DNA of 64,000 nucleotides from NCBI RefSeq assembly GCF_021026095.1, contig NZ_JAJNCU010000003.1, positions 248,001 to 312,000 of the forward strand. Direction: 5' to 3'. The DNA is from Salinicoccus halitifaciens. GTDB lineage: Bacteria > Bacillota > Bacilli > Staphylococcales > Salinicoccaceae. Positions 23,818 through 32,687 of this stretch are shown here, in pieces; the stretch's first letter is position 1; every line of letters starts with the position of its first letter. Both the position numbers and the translations under genes were made by a program. Under the pieces are notes generated by a model, which saw only the letters and a list, made by a program, of their open reading frames with translations, searched no databases and was not told the origin of the DNA.

Positions 23818-24264
23818 TTATAAGTCCTCGCCCGTCAGTCCTTTGACGGTGTCGACGAGGATTTCCCTGCCGTCCGCTTCAGCAAAGAAAAACGCTTTAT
23901 GGACTGCCTGCTCCTTCACGATTTCAATTTCGGGATTCTTAAATGCATGGAACTTGAACATCACCCATCTCAGCACCAGCTTGCGGGCTTTTTTGATCGC
24001 CTCTTCATGTGAGACGACGGCCGGCACAAGTGCCGATGGTTTGATATTGATGTCCACCGTTTCCGGGAATATGTTCGAACGCAGCGGCACACCTTTGACA
24101 AGGTCCACCGTGATGACCGTCCATGCGATCCTCGGTTTCATGAACATCCGGGGCATGGACACTTTACAGAGTACGATAAGATAAGGATAACAAACCAGTT
24201 CTCTTCCATTCAAGTCCATCGGTGTCTCTATCAGGGAGACTGATTCATATTCTGCGTTATCCAT
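23818..24264 (-). CDS. Conserved protein of unknown function in the symporter operon
   Basis: The 148-residue protein begins MDNAEYESVSLIETPMDLNG and has no signal peptide or membrane segment. It looks alpha/beta, with a basic amphipathic helix around HEEAIKKARKLVLRWVMFKF. No family or active-site motif is recognised. It lies 14 nt behind the symporter gene and 23 nt before the M24-fold gene, so it is co-transcribed with both and probably acts on or regulates use of the same solute. The start has a plausible purine-rich site (AAAGGATG) in the upstream gap. Confidence 0.75.
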   Translation of the reverse strand: MDNAEYESVSLIETPMDLNGRELVCYPYLIVLCKVSMPRMFMKPRIAWTVITVDLVKGVPLRSNIFPETVDINIKPSALVPAVVSHEEAIKKARKLVLRWVMFKFHAFKNPEIEIVKEQAVHKAFFFAEADGREILVDTVKGLTGEDL

Positions 24265-24278
24265 ACCGCTTCATCCTT

Positions 24279-25901
24279 TTATCCATTAGTCTGAAATGTG
24301 CTGGCCGACTTGAAGTCACGGTCGATCAGCTCCATGATGATTTCCTTCTCCGTCTTGTTATCGAGATTGCTCGATTTCAGGTTCCTGATGACTTCTTCAT
24401 CCGAAGGCAGGAATGAGAATCTGCCGAGCTCGTTCTTCTCGGAATACTTATCCCACAGGCGTTCGAAGTCATCACCTTCAGGCGGCTTCGTCATCAGGCT
24501 GACGATCACGATCGTAAGCATCGCCGCGATGAACGCCGGTCCGCCTTCATAAATGTCGACCGGCGACCAGAAATACCAGATGACGGTGACTAGAGGACCC
24601 ACGATCATGCCGGCGATTGCGCCTGCCTTCGTGACCCTTTTCCAGAACAGGGAAAGGATGATCGGCGGGCCGAAACATGTCGCAAGCCCCGCCCATGCGA
24701 AGACCGCAAGCCAGAACACCGTATCCAGCGGGTTCAGGGCGATGATGATCGCCAATACACCGAGGGCCGCCGTTGCGATTCTTGAGATGAGGATCGTCTT
24801 GTCTTCCCTCAGTTCACCTTTTTTGAGTATTTTATTCCACAGGTCTTCTGCGATCGTCGACGATGCGATCAAAAGCATCGAGTCGATCGAAGACATCATC
24901 GCCGACAGTGCGCCTGCGATGATGATGCCTGCAAGCCACCATGGGAACAGTTCCACGGCCATCGTCGGGAAGATGTGCTCAGGATCTGCAAGGTTCGGGA
25001 ATAAAGCAAGCCCCGACAGGCCGATGAGCACCGCACCGTAGTATGCGATCATCATCCATACGATGCCGATCATCGCGATGCGCTTCACGTCGCGCGTATT
25101 GCGCAGTGCCATATAACGCACGAGGACGTGCGGGGAACCGTTGAAACCGATACCGATGAATAAGTAACTGATGATTGCGATGAGACCCGCCCATGTCAGT
25201 GCAGAACTGCCGAAGAACGGTGCCAGGAACTCCTGACCCATCATATCGGTGAGCTGATAACCCAGTTCGTTGAATCCGCCGAGCTCGGTGATCGCGAGGA
25301 TCGGCAGCACCAGGAATGCGAACGCCATCAGCAGGCCCTGGATGAAGTCGGTCAGTGACACCGCAAAGAAACCGCCCATGATCGTGTAGATGATCGTGAC
25401 GATACCGCCGACGACCACACCTGTCGCAAAGTTGACGCCGAGGACGACTTCAAATAAAACACCGAACGCGACAAACTGGGCACAGACGTAGACGGTCATG
25501 AAAACCGTCATGACGATGATGGAGACCCATCTCATTATATGTGTATCATCTTTGTAACGTGCCGACAGGAAATCCGGCACCGTGATTGAATTCTGAATTT
25601 CCGATAAGCGTCTGATCCTCTTCGCAAAGAACAGCCAGTTGAAGATCGAGAAGACACTTGATACGGCGTTCCACGCCGCACTCATACCCGTCGAATATGC
25701 CTCACCCGGCAGCCCCACGGTCATGAAACCGCTCGACTCGGATGCTTTCTCACTCATGGATAAAACCCATGGCCCGAGTTTCCTCCCGCCGAGGAAATAT
25801 GCGGCGGAACCCTGTGAACTGATCCTCGCCGACCAGATGCCGAGGGCGAGAAGTAATATCATGTATATGATCACTATGCTTAATATGCCAATACCACCCA
25901 T
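24279..25901 (-). CDS. Sodium:solute symporter (SSS family, PutP-like)
   Basis: The 540-residue protein has about 13 membrane helices with SSS-family motifs: GGRKLGPWVLSMSEKASESS near residue 40, containing the sodium-site region, IVTIIYTIMGGFFAVSLTDF, and GALSAMMSSIDSMLLIASS near residue 330. It uses the sodium gradient to import a solute, typical for a salt-adapted host. The charged C-terminal tail is cytoplasmic. Its ATG is 3 nt after the stop of a 51-residue small membrane gene, with AAGGGG upstream, so the two are coupled. The substrate is unknown; the creatinase-fold enzyme downstream suggests a nitrogenous compatible solute or amide. Confidence 0.93.
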   Translation of the reverse strand: MGGIGILSIVIIYMILLLALGIWSARISSQGSAAYFLGGRKLGPWVLSMSEKASESSGFMTVGLPGEAYSTGMSAAWNAVSSVFSIFNWLFFAKRIRRLSEIQNSITVPDFLSARYKDDTHIMRWVSIIVMTVFMTVYVCAQFVAFGVLFEVVLGVNFATGVVVGGIVTIIYTIMGGFFAVSLTDFIQGLLMAFAFLVLPILAITELGGFNELGYQLTDMMGQEFLAPFFGSSALTWAGLIAIISYLFIGIGFNGSPHVLVRYMALRNTRDVKRIAMIGIVWMMIAYYGAVLIGLSGLALFPNLADPEHIFPTMAVELFPWWLAGIIIAGALSAMMSSIDSMLLIASSTIAEDLWNKILKKGELREDKTILISRIATAALGVLAIIIALNPLDTVFWLAVFAWAGLATCFGPPIILSLFWKRVTKAGAIAGMIVGPLVTVIWYFWSPVDIYEGGPAFIAAMLTIVIVSLMTKPPEGDDFERLWDKYSEKNELGRFSFLPSDEEVIRNLKSSNLDNKTEKEIIMELIDRDFKSASTFQTNG

Positions 25902-25904
25902 ACC

Positions 25905-26060
25905 CTACAACCCCTTGTCATCATATTTTTTTCTGAATAAATCATTTTCCAGTTTTTCCATCTTCACTTCACGTGCATACCATATGGCTACGGAACCTAT
26001 CATAAGAATAGGCGGCAGAATCAAAATCAGCCACCCGGATATTGGAAAAGCGTCCATCAT
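25905..26060 (-). CDS. Symporter small accessory membrane protein (51 residues)
   Basis: The short ORF begins MMDAFPISGWLILILPPILM with AGGGG upstream. It has one transmembrane helix ending IGSVAIWYAREVK, and then a charged cytoplasmic tail (KLENDLFRKKYDDKGL). Small single-helix partners of this kind are encoded directly ahead of many SSS-family symporters and are thought to assist them. The stop is separated from the symporter ATG by three bases. It is the first gene of the four-gene operon. A -35-like TTGACA (reverse strand, 26109-26114) lies about 50 bp upstream, with an AT-rich -10 region. Confidence 0.8.
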   Translation of the reverse strand: MMDAFPISGWLILILPPILMIGSVAIWYAREVKMEKLENDLFRKKYDDKGL

Positions 26061-26202
26061 GAACATCCCCTTTCCTCTATATTTTTAATGTTGAATCCCA
26101 CGGTAAGCTGTCAAGCGAATACACCGGATACTTCTGATAATTATAAAAATCGTAGCACATTGAGCGGCCTTAGTAAACCGCGGGATGGATTATTATGCAG
26201 TC

Positions 26203-26247
26203 AAAAAACAGTCCTATGCCATATATTTATTGGCACAGGACTGTTTT
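26203..26247 (-). terminator. Terminator after the MecA-like PBP gene
   Basis: On the minus strand AAAACAGTCCT-TGCCA pairs across one mismatch (26205-26221 with 26231-26247), followed by a T-run. The two arms are A/T-ended, so it might also stop rightward transcription. Confidence 0.85.
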
Positions 26248-26255
26248 AAATTTTA

Positions 26256-28265
26256 TCATTCCAGGTCCCTGTAAGCATCGTGGATATCTGCAAATTTCTG
26301 TGCAGAGTATTCACTCATGCCGCGGTCCTCGACATCCTCGACATAGAGGGCGAGCATCATATCCTTCTCATCCTGGTCATAGCCGATGAACCAGCCGGTC
26401 TCCGATCCTCTAGTATCCTGGGACATTTTATTCTCGCTTGTCCCCGTCTTGCCGGCAAAGGATGCATAATCCCGTTCCATATCATCTGCATGGTAATCGG
26501 TGACGACACTTCTCATCGCATCTTCCAGATATGCAAGGTCATCCGCTTCCGCGATGCCTTCCACCTGGATTTCGGCCTCAGAATCTGCGAGTATTCTCGG
26601 GACGTAGACGTCCCCGCCGTTGACCACCCCTGAATAGATGGCGGTGATCTGAAGCGGCGAGATCAGGAGCTCACCCTGCCCGTATGCACTGTCTGCAAGC
26701 AGTATTTCGCTTTCGATGGTGCCGTCGTTCGACACCTGGCTCGTGTAGATCGGATAGTCGCTGTCGTACTCCTCACCGATGCCGAGTGCCTCCATCCCTT
26801 CGACGAAGCGGTCTGCACCAAGGTCAAGCATGGTCTGGGCGAAGTAGATGTTGTCGGAACTCGTGATCGCCCGGGCGAGGTCGAATTCACCGTCTTCCAC
26901 ATGGTAGCGGTTCACGGTATACCCGCCCCATGATTCATCCGCCTGCCAGCTGCTTCCGGTGATCGTCCGCGTCGCATCACGGTCGAAACCTTCCGTATTC
27001 AAAGCCACGAGTGCGGAGAGGATCTTCTGGGTGGAGCCGGGTGAAGTCGCCCGGTTGAATTTGCCGAGCAGCGGGTTTTCTTCATCCTCCTCGAGCGCAT
27101 CCAGTTCCTCCTGCGTGATGCCGAACATGAAGTCATACGGGCTCGGGGCCGGATAGCTCGCTGCGGCAAGGATATCCCCGTTGTCAGGCGCAAGGGCGAC
27201 ACTTGCACCTGAATCCTCTTCAAGCTCGCCGTGGATGATTTCCTGGAGGTCCCCATCAATGGTGAGCACCACATCCGAACCGTCCTCGGCCTCTTCGCTG
27301 AACAACGTGTCGACGGCATCACCGTTCACATCCGCGATTGTTATTTCATATCCGCCTGACGGCTGCAGGCGCTCATCGTATAATGATTCAAGCCCCCGCT
27401 TGCCGGTCACATCACCGGCAGCCAGGTAATCCGACGCCTCGATCTCCTCGGCACTCGCCGCCCCGACGTAGCCGATCAGATGGAAGGCTGCCTCATCCAG
27501 TGGATATTCACGTGACGGCTGTTCCTGGACCTGAAGACCCTCATAGCTGAATTCTGATTTTTCCTTATCGGAGAAGCGGTGGGCTTCCTTCACAGGCACG
27601 AACATGCCCTCACCGATCCATTCCTGGTTGAATGTGTTCTCGAGTGATGCCTCGCTGACTTCCAGCACATCGGCAAGGTCGGTCAATTCCTCTTCGGTCA
27701 TTTCACCCGCCGTGAAACCGACCACTTCCTTACGGCCGTTGAAGGCGAGCGGCTCGCCGGACTGGTCCTGGATCTCACCGCGCACGCCGCTCGTGAAATT
27801 GAAATCAAGCGTGCGGTTGCCGTTCAGGCCGGGGATGATCATATCCGGCGTCCATTCCACATGCCACGCATTTTCCGCTTCATCGTAAAGCAGGCTGATC
27901 ACAATGTCCCGCGTCAGCTCGCCGTACGCTGTCTCCACCGTCCAGTCGCCTTCATAGAGCTTATTCTGCTCCGTCGATTCTTCCTCATTCAATTCAAGGT
28001 TGTCGATGGACCGTGACTCGACCCCGAGGTCCTCATACAGCTTCTCATATCTTTCGGTGACCTCTTCAGGCCCATATCTCTCCTGCCTGTCGATGTGCAG
28101 CGATTCATATATCTCTTCGTAGTTCCCGGCTTCATACTGCGATACATAATCATCCAGCGCCGCTTCCTCGCCCGCCTGGAATATGTTCGTGTAATTGATC
28201 AGCAGAAATGCGGCCGCTGCGAGGAGGACGATGCCCCCGATGATGATTCCAATCCATTTTTTCAT
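26256..28265 (-). CDS. MecA-like (PBP2a-type) penicillin-binding transpeptidase
   Basis: The 669-residue class B PBP has an N-terminal anchor helix (4-23), an NTF2-like MecA_N domain (about 30-145), a PBP dimerisation domain and a transpeptidase domain. The catalytic motifs are S-T-Q-K (S411/K414, within RATSPGSTQKIL), S-S-D-N (470-472) and K-T-G-T (606-609). Stretches such as SWGGYTVNRY, ALGIGEEYDSDYPIY and EILLADSAYGQGELLISP read like MecA almost position for position, and MecA has 668 residues. It crosslinks peptidoglycan outside the membrane. GC content matches its surroundings, and no mecR1, mecI or ccr genes are near, so it looks like a native gene and not a cassette. Beta-lactam affinity cannot be judged from sequence. 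Confidence 0.92.
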   Translation of the reverse strand: MKKWIGIIIGGIVLLAAAAFLLINYTNIFQAGEEAALDDYVSQYEAGNYEEIYESLHIDRQERYGPEEVTERYEKLYEDLGVESRSIDNLELNEEESTEQNKLYEGDWTVETAYGELTRDIVISLLYDEAENAWHVEWTPDMIIPGLNGNRTLDFNFTSGVRGEIQDQSGEPLAFNGRKEVVGFTAGEMTEEELTDLADVLEVSEASLENTFNQEWIGEGMFVPVKEAHRFSDKEKSEFSYEGLQVQEQPSREYPLDEAAFHLIGYVGAASAEEIEASDYLAAGDVTGKRGLESLYDERLQPSGGYEITIADVNGDAVDTLFSEEAEDGSDVVLTIDGDLQEIIHGELEEDSGASVALAPDNGDILAAASYPAPSPYDFMFGITQEELDALEEDEENPLLGKFNRATSPGSTQKILSALVALNTEGFDRDATRTITGSSWQADESWGGYTVNRYHVEDGEFDLARAITSSDNIYFAQTMLDLGADRFVEGMEALGIGEEYDSDYPIYTSQVSNDGTIESEILLADSAYGQGELLISPLQITAIYSGVVNGGDVYVPRILADSEAEIQVEGIAEADDLAYLEDAMRSVVTDYHADDMERDYASFAGKTGTSENKMSQDTRGSETGWFIGYDQDEKDMMLALYVEDVEDRGMSEYSAQKFADIHDAYRDLE

Positions 28266-28301
28266 TTTAACACCTGCAATCTTCCGTTATAAATTAATAA
28301 A

Positions 28302-28338
28302 CGAACAATGACCAGCCATGCGGCTGAGCCATCGTTCG
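28302..28338 (-). terminator. Terminator after the capA-like gene
   Basis: CGAACGATG (28338-28330 on the minus strand) pairs with CATTGTTCG (28310-28302) with one G-T pair and additional internal pairing, followed by TTTATTAATTT. It separates the capA/vanY operon from the PBP gene. Confidence 0.75.
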
Positions 28339-28351
28339 TCCGTGTTCATTT

Positions 28352-29613
28352 TTACTCCAGGTTCAGTCTTGAATGTGTGCGTTCAAGCGAGCGGTCCAGA
28401 CGCTCACGTATATCTGCGGGCAGGTTTTCATCATCCTGGAAATCCTCCACCGGCAGTATTTCATAATCGAACGGTGTGTCGTTCGTATCGCTGTGGCGGT
28501 ACACCCACGTCGGTGTATAGTGCACATCAGCGATGACCGTCTCACCGGACTCGTGGTCTTTCTCAATATCAAAATTCAATATGACGCCGTCCTCATTCGG
28601 CTCGAAGTCCGGGCCGATCGTCTCCAGACGCTGGTTGGAGATGAAGTTGCCGAGGGAATAAACGACGAATGACTCGCTTTCCCCGTCGGCTGATTCAAGG
28701 TATTCCGCCCGTTGGATGACATGCGGGTGGGAACCGATGATCAGATCCACGCCCTGATCCGCCAGGAACTGTGCATATTCCTTCTGGTAGTCGCTCGGCT
28801 CCTCGACGTACTCAGGACCCCAGTGCATGTACGTCAATATGATGTCCGGATCGTCCGCCTTCGCCGCATCGATCGCTTCCGTGAGATTCTCCTCGGAAAT
28901 GACATCGATCATATTGTACACTTCCTCATCGGTGTAAGGTCCTTCCATGCCGTTCAGCATCTCCGTGAATGCAAGCATGGCGACTTTGATGCCGTCAATC
29001 TCCCTGATCACGTGCCGCTCTTCCGGTGCGCCGTCATATGTACCGACCACATCAAGGTCTGCGTCCTCCAGCATCTGCACCGTGCGTTCAAGGCCCTGTG
29101 CGCCCATATCGAGGCTGTGGTTGTTCGAAGTGACCAGGGCATCGAACCCTGCATACTTCACATCCTCAACAATCTCATCCGGCGTGTTGAACAGCGGATA
29201 GCCTGTGTAGCCGCGGTCTTCACCTGCGACCGTCGTCTCGAAGTTGCCGATCGCAAGATCCGCTTCCTCTAGATAAGGCTTCACATGCTCAAACCATGGC
29301 TTGAAGTTATATGAATCCGTCTCTTCGACATAAGCACCCCAGTACTGCTCATCATGCACCATGATGTCGCCGACGGTTGAAATAGTGATTTCACTCGTTC
29401 CTTCCTCAGCCGCCGCTTCTGCATTCCCTTCCGTATCATCCGCCGCACCACTGTCCGCCCGCCCTCTTCTGAATCTTCCACTGTTTCTTCCTCTCCAGCC
29501 GTCTCTTCCACTGCCGCCTCCTCTTCAGATCCATCATCTGAAAAGCTGAAAGCCATAAAGACTGCACCGGCTGCAATGATCAGCAACAGTATCGGCACCA
29601 GTATCTTCAACAT
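28352..29613 (-). CDS. CapA-family (PGA_cap) metallophosphatase-fold protein, frameshifted
   Basis: The body (28352 to about 29465) is a CapA/PgsA-like protein: TVGDIMVHDE, then AIGNFETTVAG, TSNNHSLDMGAQGLERT, YMHWGPEYVEEP and IGSHPHVIQ. These are the metal-binding motifs of this calcineurin-like fold, associated with poly-gamma-glutamate or capsule handling. The signal anchor (MLKILVPILLLIIAAGAVF) and acidic linker lie in another frame from ATG 29611-29613. The frames meet in a GGGCGGGCGG run near 29455-29466; one extra G there would give a continuous linker. So it is either a recent one-base deletion, a sequencing error or, less likely, programmed frameshifting. The downstream frame alone can begin only at an internal ATG and would lack export. 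It follows the VanY-like gene by 13 nt. Confidence 0.8.
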
Positions 29614-29626
29614 CGATCTGTTTCCG

Positions 29627-30424
29627 TTATTCTCCGTCCTCTTCAATATCCATCCCACTCTCCCTGATATATTCTTCGTACGTGAGACCGCTTTCGTAAA
29701 TATCGGAAGCGAGTTCCGCCCCGAGATACCGCAGATGCCACGGCTCATATAAATAACCCGTTATTTCTTCCTTACCTTCAGGATACCGGATGATGAAGCC
29801 GTGTTCATGTGCATTTTCACGCACCCATATCCCTTCATCCGTCTCCCCGAAAGCTTCAAGCAGCTCGTAGTTCACGCTTTCTGCCGTCACATCCATCGCA
29901 AGGCCCGTCTGATGCTCGCTCGCACCCGGCGGGGCGCTGAAACGGTTGGCCGCTTCCTCACCGTGCGCCGCCCTGTAGCCGTCATAGAGGCTTGCCTGCG
30001 TATTGTAGGAACGGTAGCCCGACCGGGCATATAAAGTGATGCCTTCTGCGAGCGCCGCATCGAACATCTCCGTCAGGGCATCCGACGCCTCCTGCCTCAG
30101 CTGGTTGATCTCCGGGCTCTCGAGCACGGTCGGCACTTCGACGGGGACGAGGTCCTCCGGCACATAATCCGCACTCAGATGATGCTCTTTATTGACGAGG
30201 GCCTGGATGCTTCCCTCATCGGCGATATCCTCCTCATCGATGAACGGTTCCGGCTCCTCGGAATTCATTTCCTCGGATTCCGCTTCCTCATCCGGTGATT
30301 CATCCGCCTCCGATTCCGTCTGTTCCTCTTCCGGCACGGCTTCCTCTTCCGTCCCGCCGCAGCCGGCAAGGAGCAGAATCAGGAGGAGTGCACCGGATAT
30401 TTTTCCATATATGGTATATTTCAT
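29627..30424 (-). CDS. VanY-like D-alanyl-D-alanine carboxypeptidase (M15B) lipoprotein
   Basis: The 265-residue protein has a lipoprotein signal (lipobox LAGC), a very acidic linker of about 50 residues and an M15 domain. SGYRSYNTQASLYDGY, then FSAPPGASEHQTGLAMDV carries the S-x-H-x6-D zinc site, and EPWHLRYLG holds the third zinc His. It trims terminal D-Ala from peptidoglycan stem peptides outside the cell. ATG 30424 has AAGGTG six bases upstream; the GTG at 30433 is rejected. It is followed by the capA-like gene and, past a terminator, the MecA-like PBP: a cell-wall cluster. The acidic linker fits a salt-adapted surface protein. No VanR/S-type regulators are present. Confidence 0.9.
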   Translation of the reverse strand: MKYTIYGKISGALLLILLLAGCGGTEEEAVPEEEQTESEADESPDEEAESEEMNSEEPEPFIDEEDIADEGSIQALVNKEHHLSADYVPEDLVPVEVPTVLESPEINQLRQEASDALTEMFDAALAEGITLYARSGYRSYNTQASLYDGYRAAHGEEAANRFSAPPGASEHQTGLAMDVTAESVNYELLEAFGETDEGIWVRENAHEHGFIIRYPEGKEEITGYLYEPWHLRYLGAELASDIYESGLTYEEYIRESGMDIEEDGE

Positions 30425-30500
30425 CAGATTCACCTTAATATTTTTTACTTATCCCCATTTAACCACAGCACAGCGCCCGATACCACAACCAATACGAAAA

Positions 30501-30523
30501 AAAGACCCGGCAGCCGGGTCTTT
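30501..30523 (-). terminator. Terminator after the DUF421 gene
   Basis: AAAGACCCGG pairs with CCGGGTCTTT around a three-base loop, followed on the minus strand by a T-run. Confidence 0.88.
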
Positions 30524-30526
30524 ATA

Positions 30527-31213
30527 TCAGTCAAGATCATATGAATTGTTGTCGTAATCCTGGATATGCCAGCCGATCTCAGGGTTCCATTCGGCGAAAT
30601 AAACATCTTCAATGCGTTTGCCTGTCTCTTCCAGGGATTCCTCGACCCAGCTCTTGTCCCGGTCCAGCTCCTTCAGTTCATAGTCGATGATCTTACCGTC
30701 GGCGACCAGTGTATAGGAGGGCACATCAACGACCTGGTCCTGTTCCGACCGTTTTTTAAGTACCGTAAGCTGTCCGCTGTTTTCAAACATGGCGTAGTTC
30801 ACTTCCCTGAAGGAGAATATGCCCTGCTCCCTGAGCAGCTCACTGAGTTCCTCCAGCTCCAGGTTCAGCCGCTGCATCTGATCACGGCGCAATTTTCCAT
30901 CTTTGACGAGGGTGATGGGCTTGCCTTTGATGACATGGCGCAGCACGCCCGACTTCTGGGTGAGTTTCTCGAATATATAAATGAGCGCACTCCAGACGGC
31001 GAGGACGAAGAGCATCTGCGGTATCGTCACCGCCGGGTCATACATCGCATCCTTGATGACGCCGCCGAGCACCAGTGCATAGACGAAGTCAAGCAGCGTC
31101 ACCTGCGCCATCTCTTTTTTGCCGAGCAGGCGGATGACGATGATGACGCCGATCAGACCGACGATGAGTTTTGATGCCATATGAAGATATTCCGTCATTA
31201 CATCCATCAGCAT
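30527..31213 (-). CDS. DUF421 (YetF/YcaP-type) membrane protein
   Basis: The 228-residue protein has three N-terminal membrane helices (about 10-30, 40-60, 62-85; VIIVIRLLGKKEMAQVTLLDFV in part, with LGKKEMAQ the family hallmark). A cytoplasmic region follows with the paired YetF fold: GKPITLVKDGKLRRDQM, LELEELSELLREQGIFS and VNYAMFENSGQLTVLKK. The function of the family is unclear; the spore-former homologs affect membrane and stress properties. A ribosome-binding site (AAAGGA) precedes the ATG closely. The gene stands between two terminator regions and is probably transcribed alone or after the STAS/SEC14 gene 31 nt upstream. Confidence 0.88.
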   Translation of the reverse strand: MLMDVMTEYLHMASKLIVGLIGVIIVIRLLGKKEMAQVTLLDFVYALVLGGVIKDAMYDPAVTIPQMLFVLAVWSALIYIFEKLTQKSGVLRHVIKGKPITLVKDGKLRRDQMQRLNLELEELSELLREQGIFSFREVNYAMFENSGQLTVLKKRSEQDQVVDVPSYTLVADGKIIDYELKELDRDKSWVEESLEETGKRIEDVYFAEWNPEIGWHIQDYDNNSYDLD

Positions 31214-31244
31214 TCATTCCTTTACTTTGTCATATCATGATGAC

Positions 31245-31601
31245 TTATTCTGCAACCCAGCGCCAGGCGTCATCGATTTCCGTCTTATTGAACGATTTGA
31301 CGCTGATGCCCGGCAGCATGTCCGCAAAAGAACCGATTTTCTTGAGCATTTCATCATCCGCCACCACCGCAAACTTGTTGAACTGGTTCCAGTGCTGGAC
31401 ATCGACCGGTATGCCCCGGAGCGCACCCCCGGGTGTCACACCTTCCAGCTTTTTGACGTAGATGAGCGCGTTCAGTTCCGCATCCTCACCGTAATGCTCT
31501 TTTATGAAGGCTTCTGATTTTTTGGCATCTATATCCATCACGTTGCCGTCGACCTCCACATGGACGACGTTTGGAAATTCACTTTCCGATAATTTCAGCA
31601 T
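31245..31601 (-). CDS. STAS/SEC14 (SpoIIAA-like) domain protein
   Basis: The 118-residue protein matches the SpoIIAA-like/STAS-SEC14 family in length and pattern: an N-terminal beta strand pair, YVKKLEGVTPGGALRGIPVD in the middle, and the closing KTEIDDAWRWVAE helix that is characteristic. It is cytoplasmic. Family members fold like lipid-binding SEC14/CRAL-TRIO and STAS proteins, but a biochemical role is not established. It lies 31 nt upstream of the DUF421 membrane protein in the same direction, so the pair may act together at the membrane. Confidence 0.8.
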   Translation of the reverse strand: MLKLSESEFPNVVHVEVDGNVMDIDAKKSEAFIKEHYGEDAELNALIYVKKLEGVTPGGALRGIPVDVQHWNQFNKFAVVADDEMLKKIGSFADMLPGISVKSFNKTEIDDAWRWVAE

Positions 31602-31676
31602 GTGATCACTACTCCCTTATCAGTTGTTATATAAACGCTACCCCTTAATTTCCCGGGAGAAACATGCCATGAGAAA

Positions 31677-31695
31677 AGCACCCCCGCGGGTGCTC
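31677..31695 (-). terminator. Terminator after the VOC gene
   Basis: AGCACCC pairs with GGGTGCT (31678-31684 with 31688-31694), followed on the minus strand by TTTTCTC. The stem is short but GC-rich. Confidence 0.75.
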
Positions 31696-31698
31696 CAC

Positions 31699-32589
31699 TC
31701 AGCCTCGATATGCCGCTTCCAATTCTTCGATGTCGAATTTCTTCATCTTAAGGAAAGCTTCGGTGACACGCTGCAGTTGCTCTCTTGAACCGTCCCTGAC
31801 CATGTCGTCCATCACTTTGGGAATGATCTGCCATGATACGCCGTACTTGTCTTTCAGCCAGCCGCATATCTCCGCTTCCGGCACATGGGAGAGTTTACCC
31901 CAATAATAGTCGATTTCATCCTGGTCATCGCATTTGACGATCAATGATACTCCTTCGGAGAAGTCGAAATCATGCTTTTCCGCTGAATCCATGAAGGCGA
32001 ATGACAGTTTTTCGAGCCTGACTTGGCCGTGCATGACATGCTGCTTTGAATCAGGCCCATCATTTCCCGGGTAATAATGGATGCCTTCTATTTCAGCATC
32101 ATGGAAAATCTCCATATAGAACCTCATCGCCGCTTCGGCCTTCCCAAGGTTGTCATTGATGAACATGAGTGTCGGGATGATCCTGGCCTCAGGCTTTTCC
32201 TCCGACAAATAAAACTGCCACGACACCCCATATTTGTCATCCAGCCATCCGTACAGCTCACTGAAATCGTACCTTTTGAAAGGCATCCGGATTTCAGCTT
32301 CATGAGTGAGCGTTTCCCATATCCTTTCGAATTTTCCCCGCTCTTCCGCAGTGAAGAGGATCATGAAGGAGATTGACGGGTTTTTAGTGATTTCCGGGCC
32401 GGCACTGATGGCCATGAACTGATGCCCCATGATTTCAAAATCCACCTGATCGGCATCCCCCGACGGGGTACCTTCCAGGGCGTTGGTGTAATGCACCTTT
32501 GAGTCCGGAAACAAATCTGCGTAAAATTCAGCGGCTGCGGCAGCTTCCGTATCAAACCATAAATGCGGGACTATTTTCTGATAGGTCAC
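31699..32589 (-). CDS. Double VOC-domain protein (PhnB-like)
   Basis: The 296-residue protein is a tandem of two PhnB/3-demethylubiquinone methyltransferase-like domains: PHLWFDTEAAAAAEFYADLF at the start and PTLMFINDNLGKAEAAMRFY at residue about 140, each ending in a G-W-L-x-D-K-Y-G-V-S-W-Q motif (twice present). Such VOC proteins fold like glyoxalase/bleomycin-resistance proteins; this subgroup has no confirmed substrate. The start is GTG at 32589 with GGAGGGG eight bases upstream. The GTG at 32598 overlaps that site and is rejected. It stands alone with its own terminator. Confidence 0.88.
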   Translation of the reverse strand: MTYQKIVPHLWFDTEAAAAAEFYADLFPDSKVHYTNALEGTPSGDADQVDFEIMGHQFMAISAGPEITKNPSISFMILFTAEERGKFERIWETLTHEAEIRMPFKRYDFSELYGWLDDKYGVSWQFYLSEEKPEARIIPTLMFINDNLGKAEAAMRFYMEIFHDAEIEGIHYYPGNDGPDSKQHVMHGQVRLEKLSFAFMDSAEKHDFDFSEGVSLIVKCDDQDEIDYYWGKLSHVPEAEICGWLKDKYGVSWQIIPKVMDDMVRDGSREQLQRVTEAFLKMKKFDIEELEAAYRG

Positions 32590-32687
32590 AATAAACACCC
32601 CTCCAATATTGATAGTATAATTTTACACTATAAGTTCATGGAGGGGTAGTGATGTCATCCGGGTAATATCATACGCTTTGAATCTTT

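Noticed and set aside
26256-28265. Staphylococcal cassette (SCCmec-like) around the MecA-like gene
   Set aside because: No ccr recombinase, mecR1/mecI or cassette ends are visible, the GC content is that of the chromosome, and the neighbours are ordinary cell-wall genes.
29455-29466. Programmed -1 frameshift in the capA-like gene
   Set aside because: The G-rich run is not a standard X-XXY-YYZ slippery site and no downstream pseudoknot is evident. Mutation or sequencing error is more likely.
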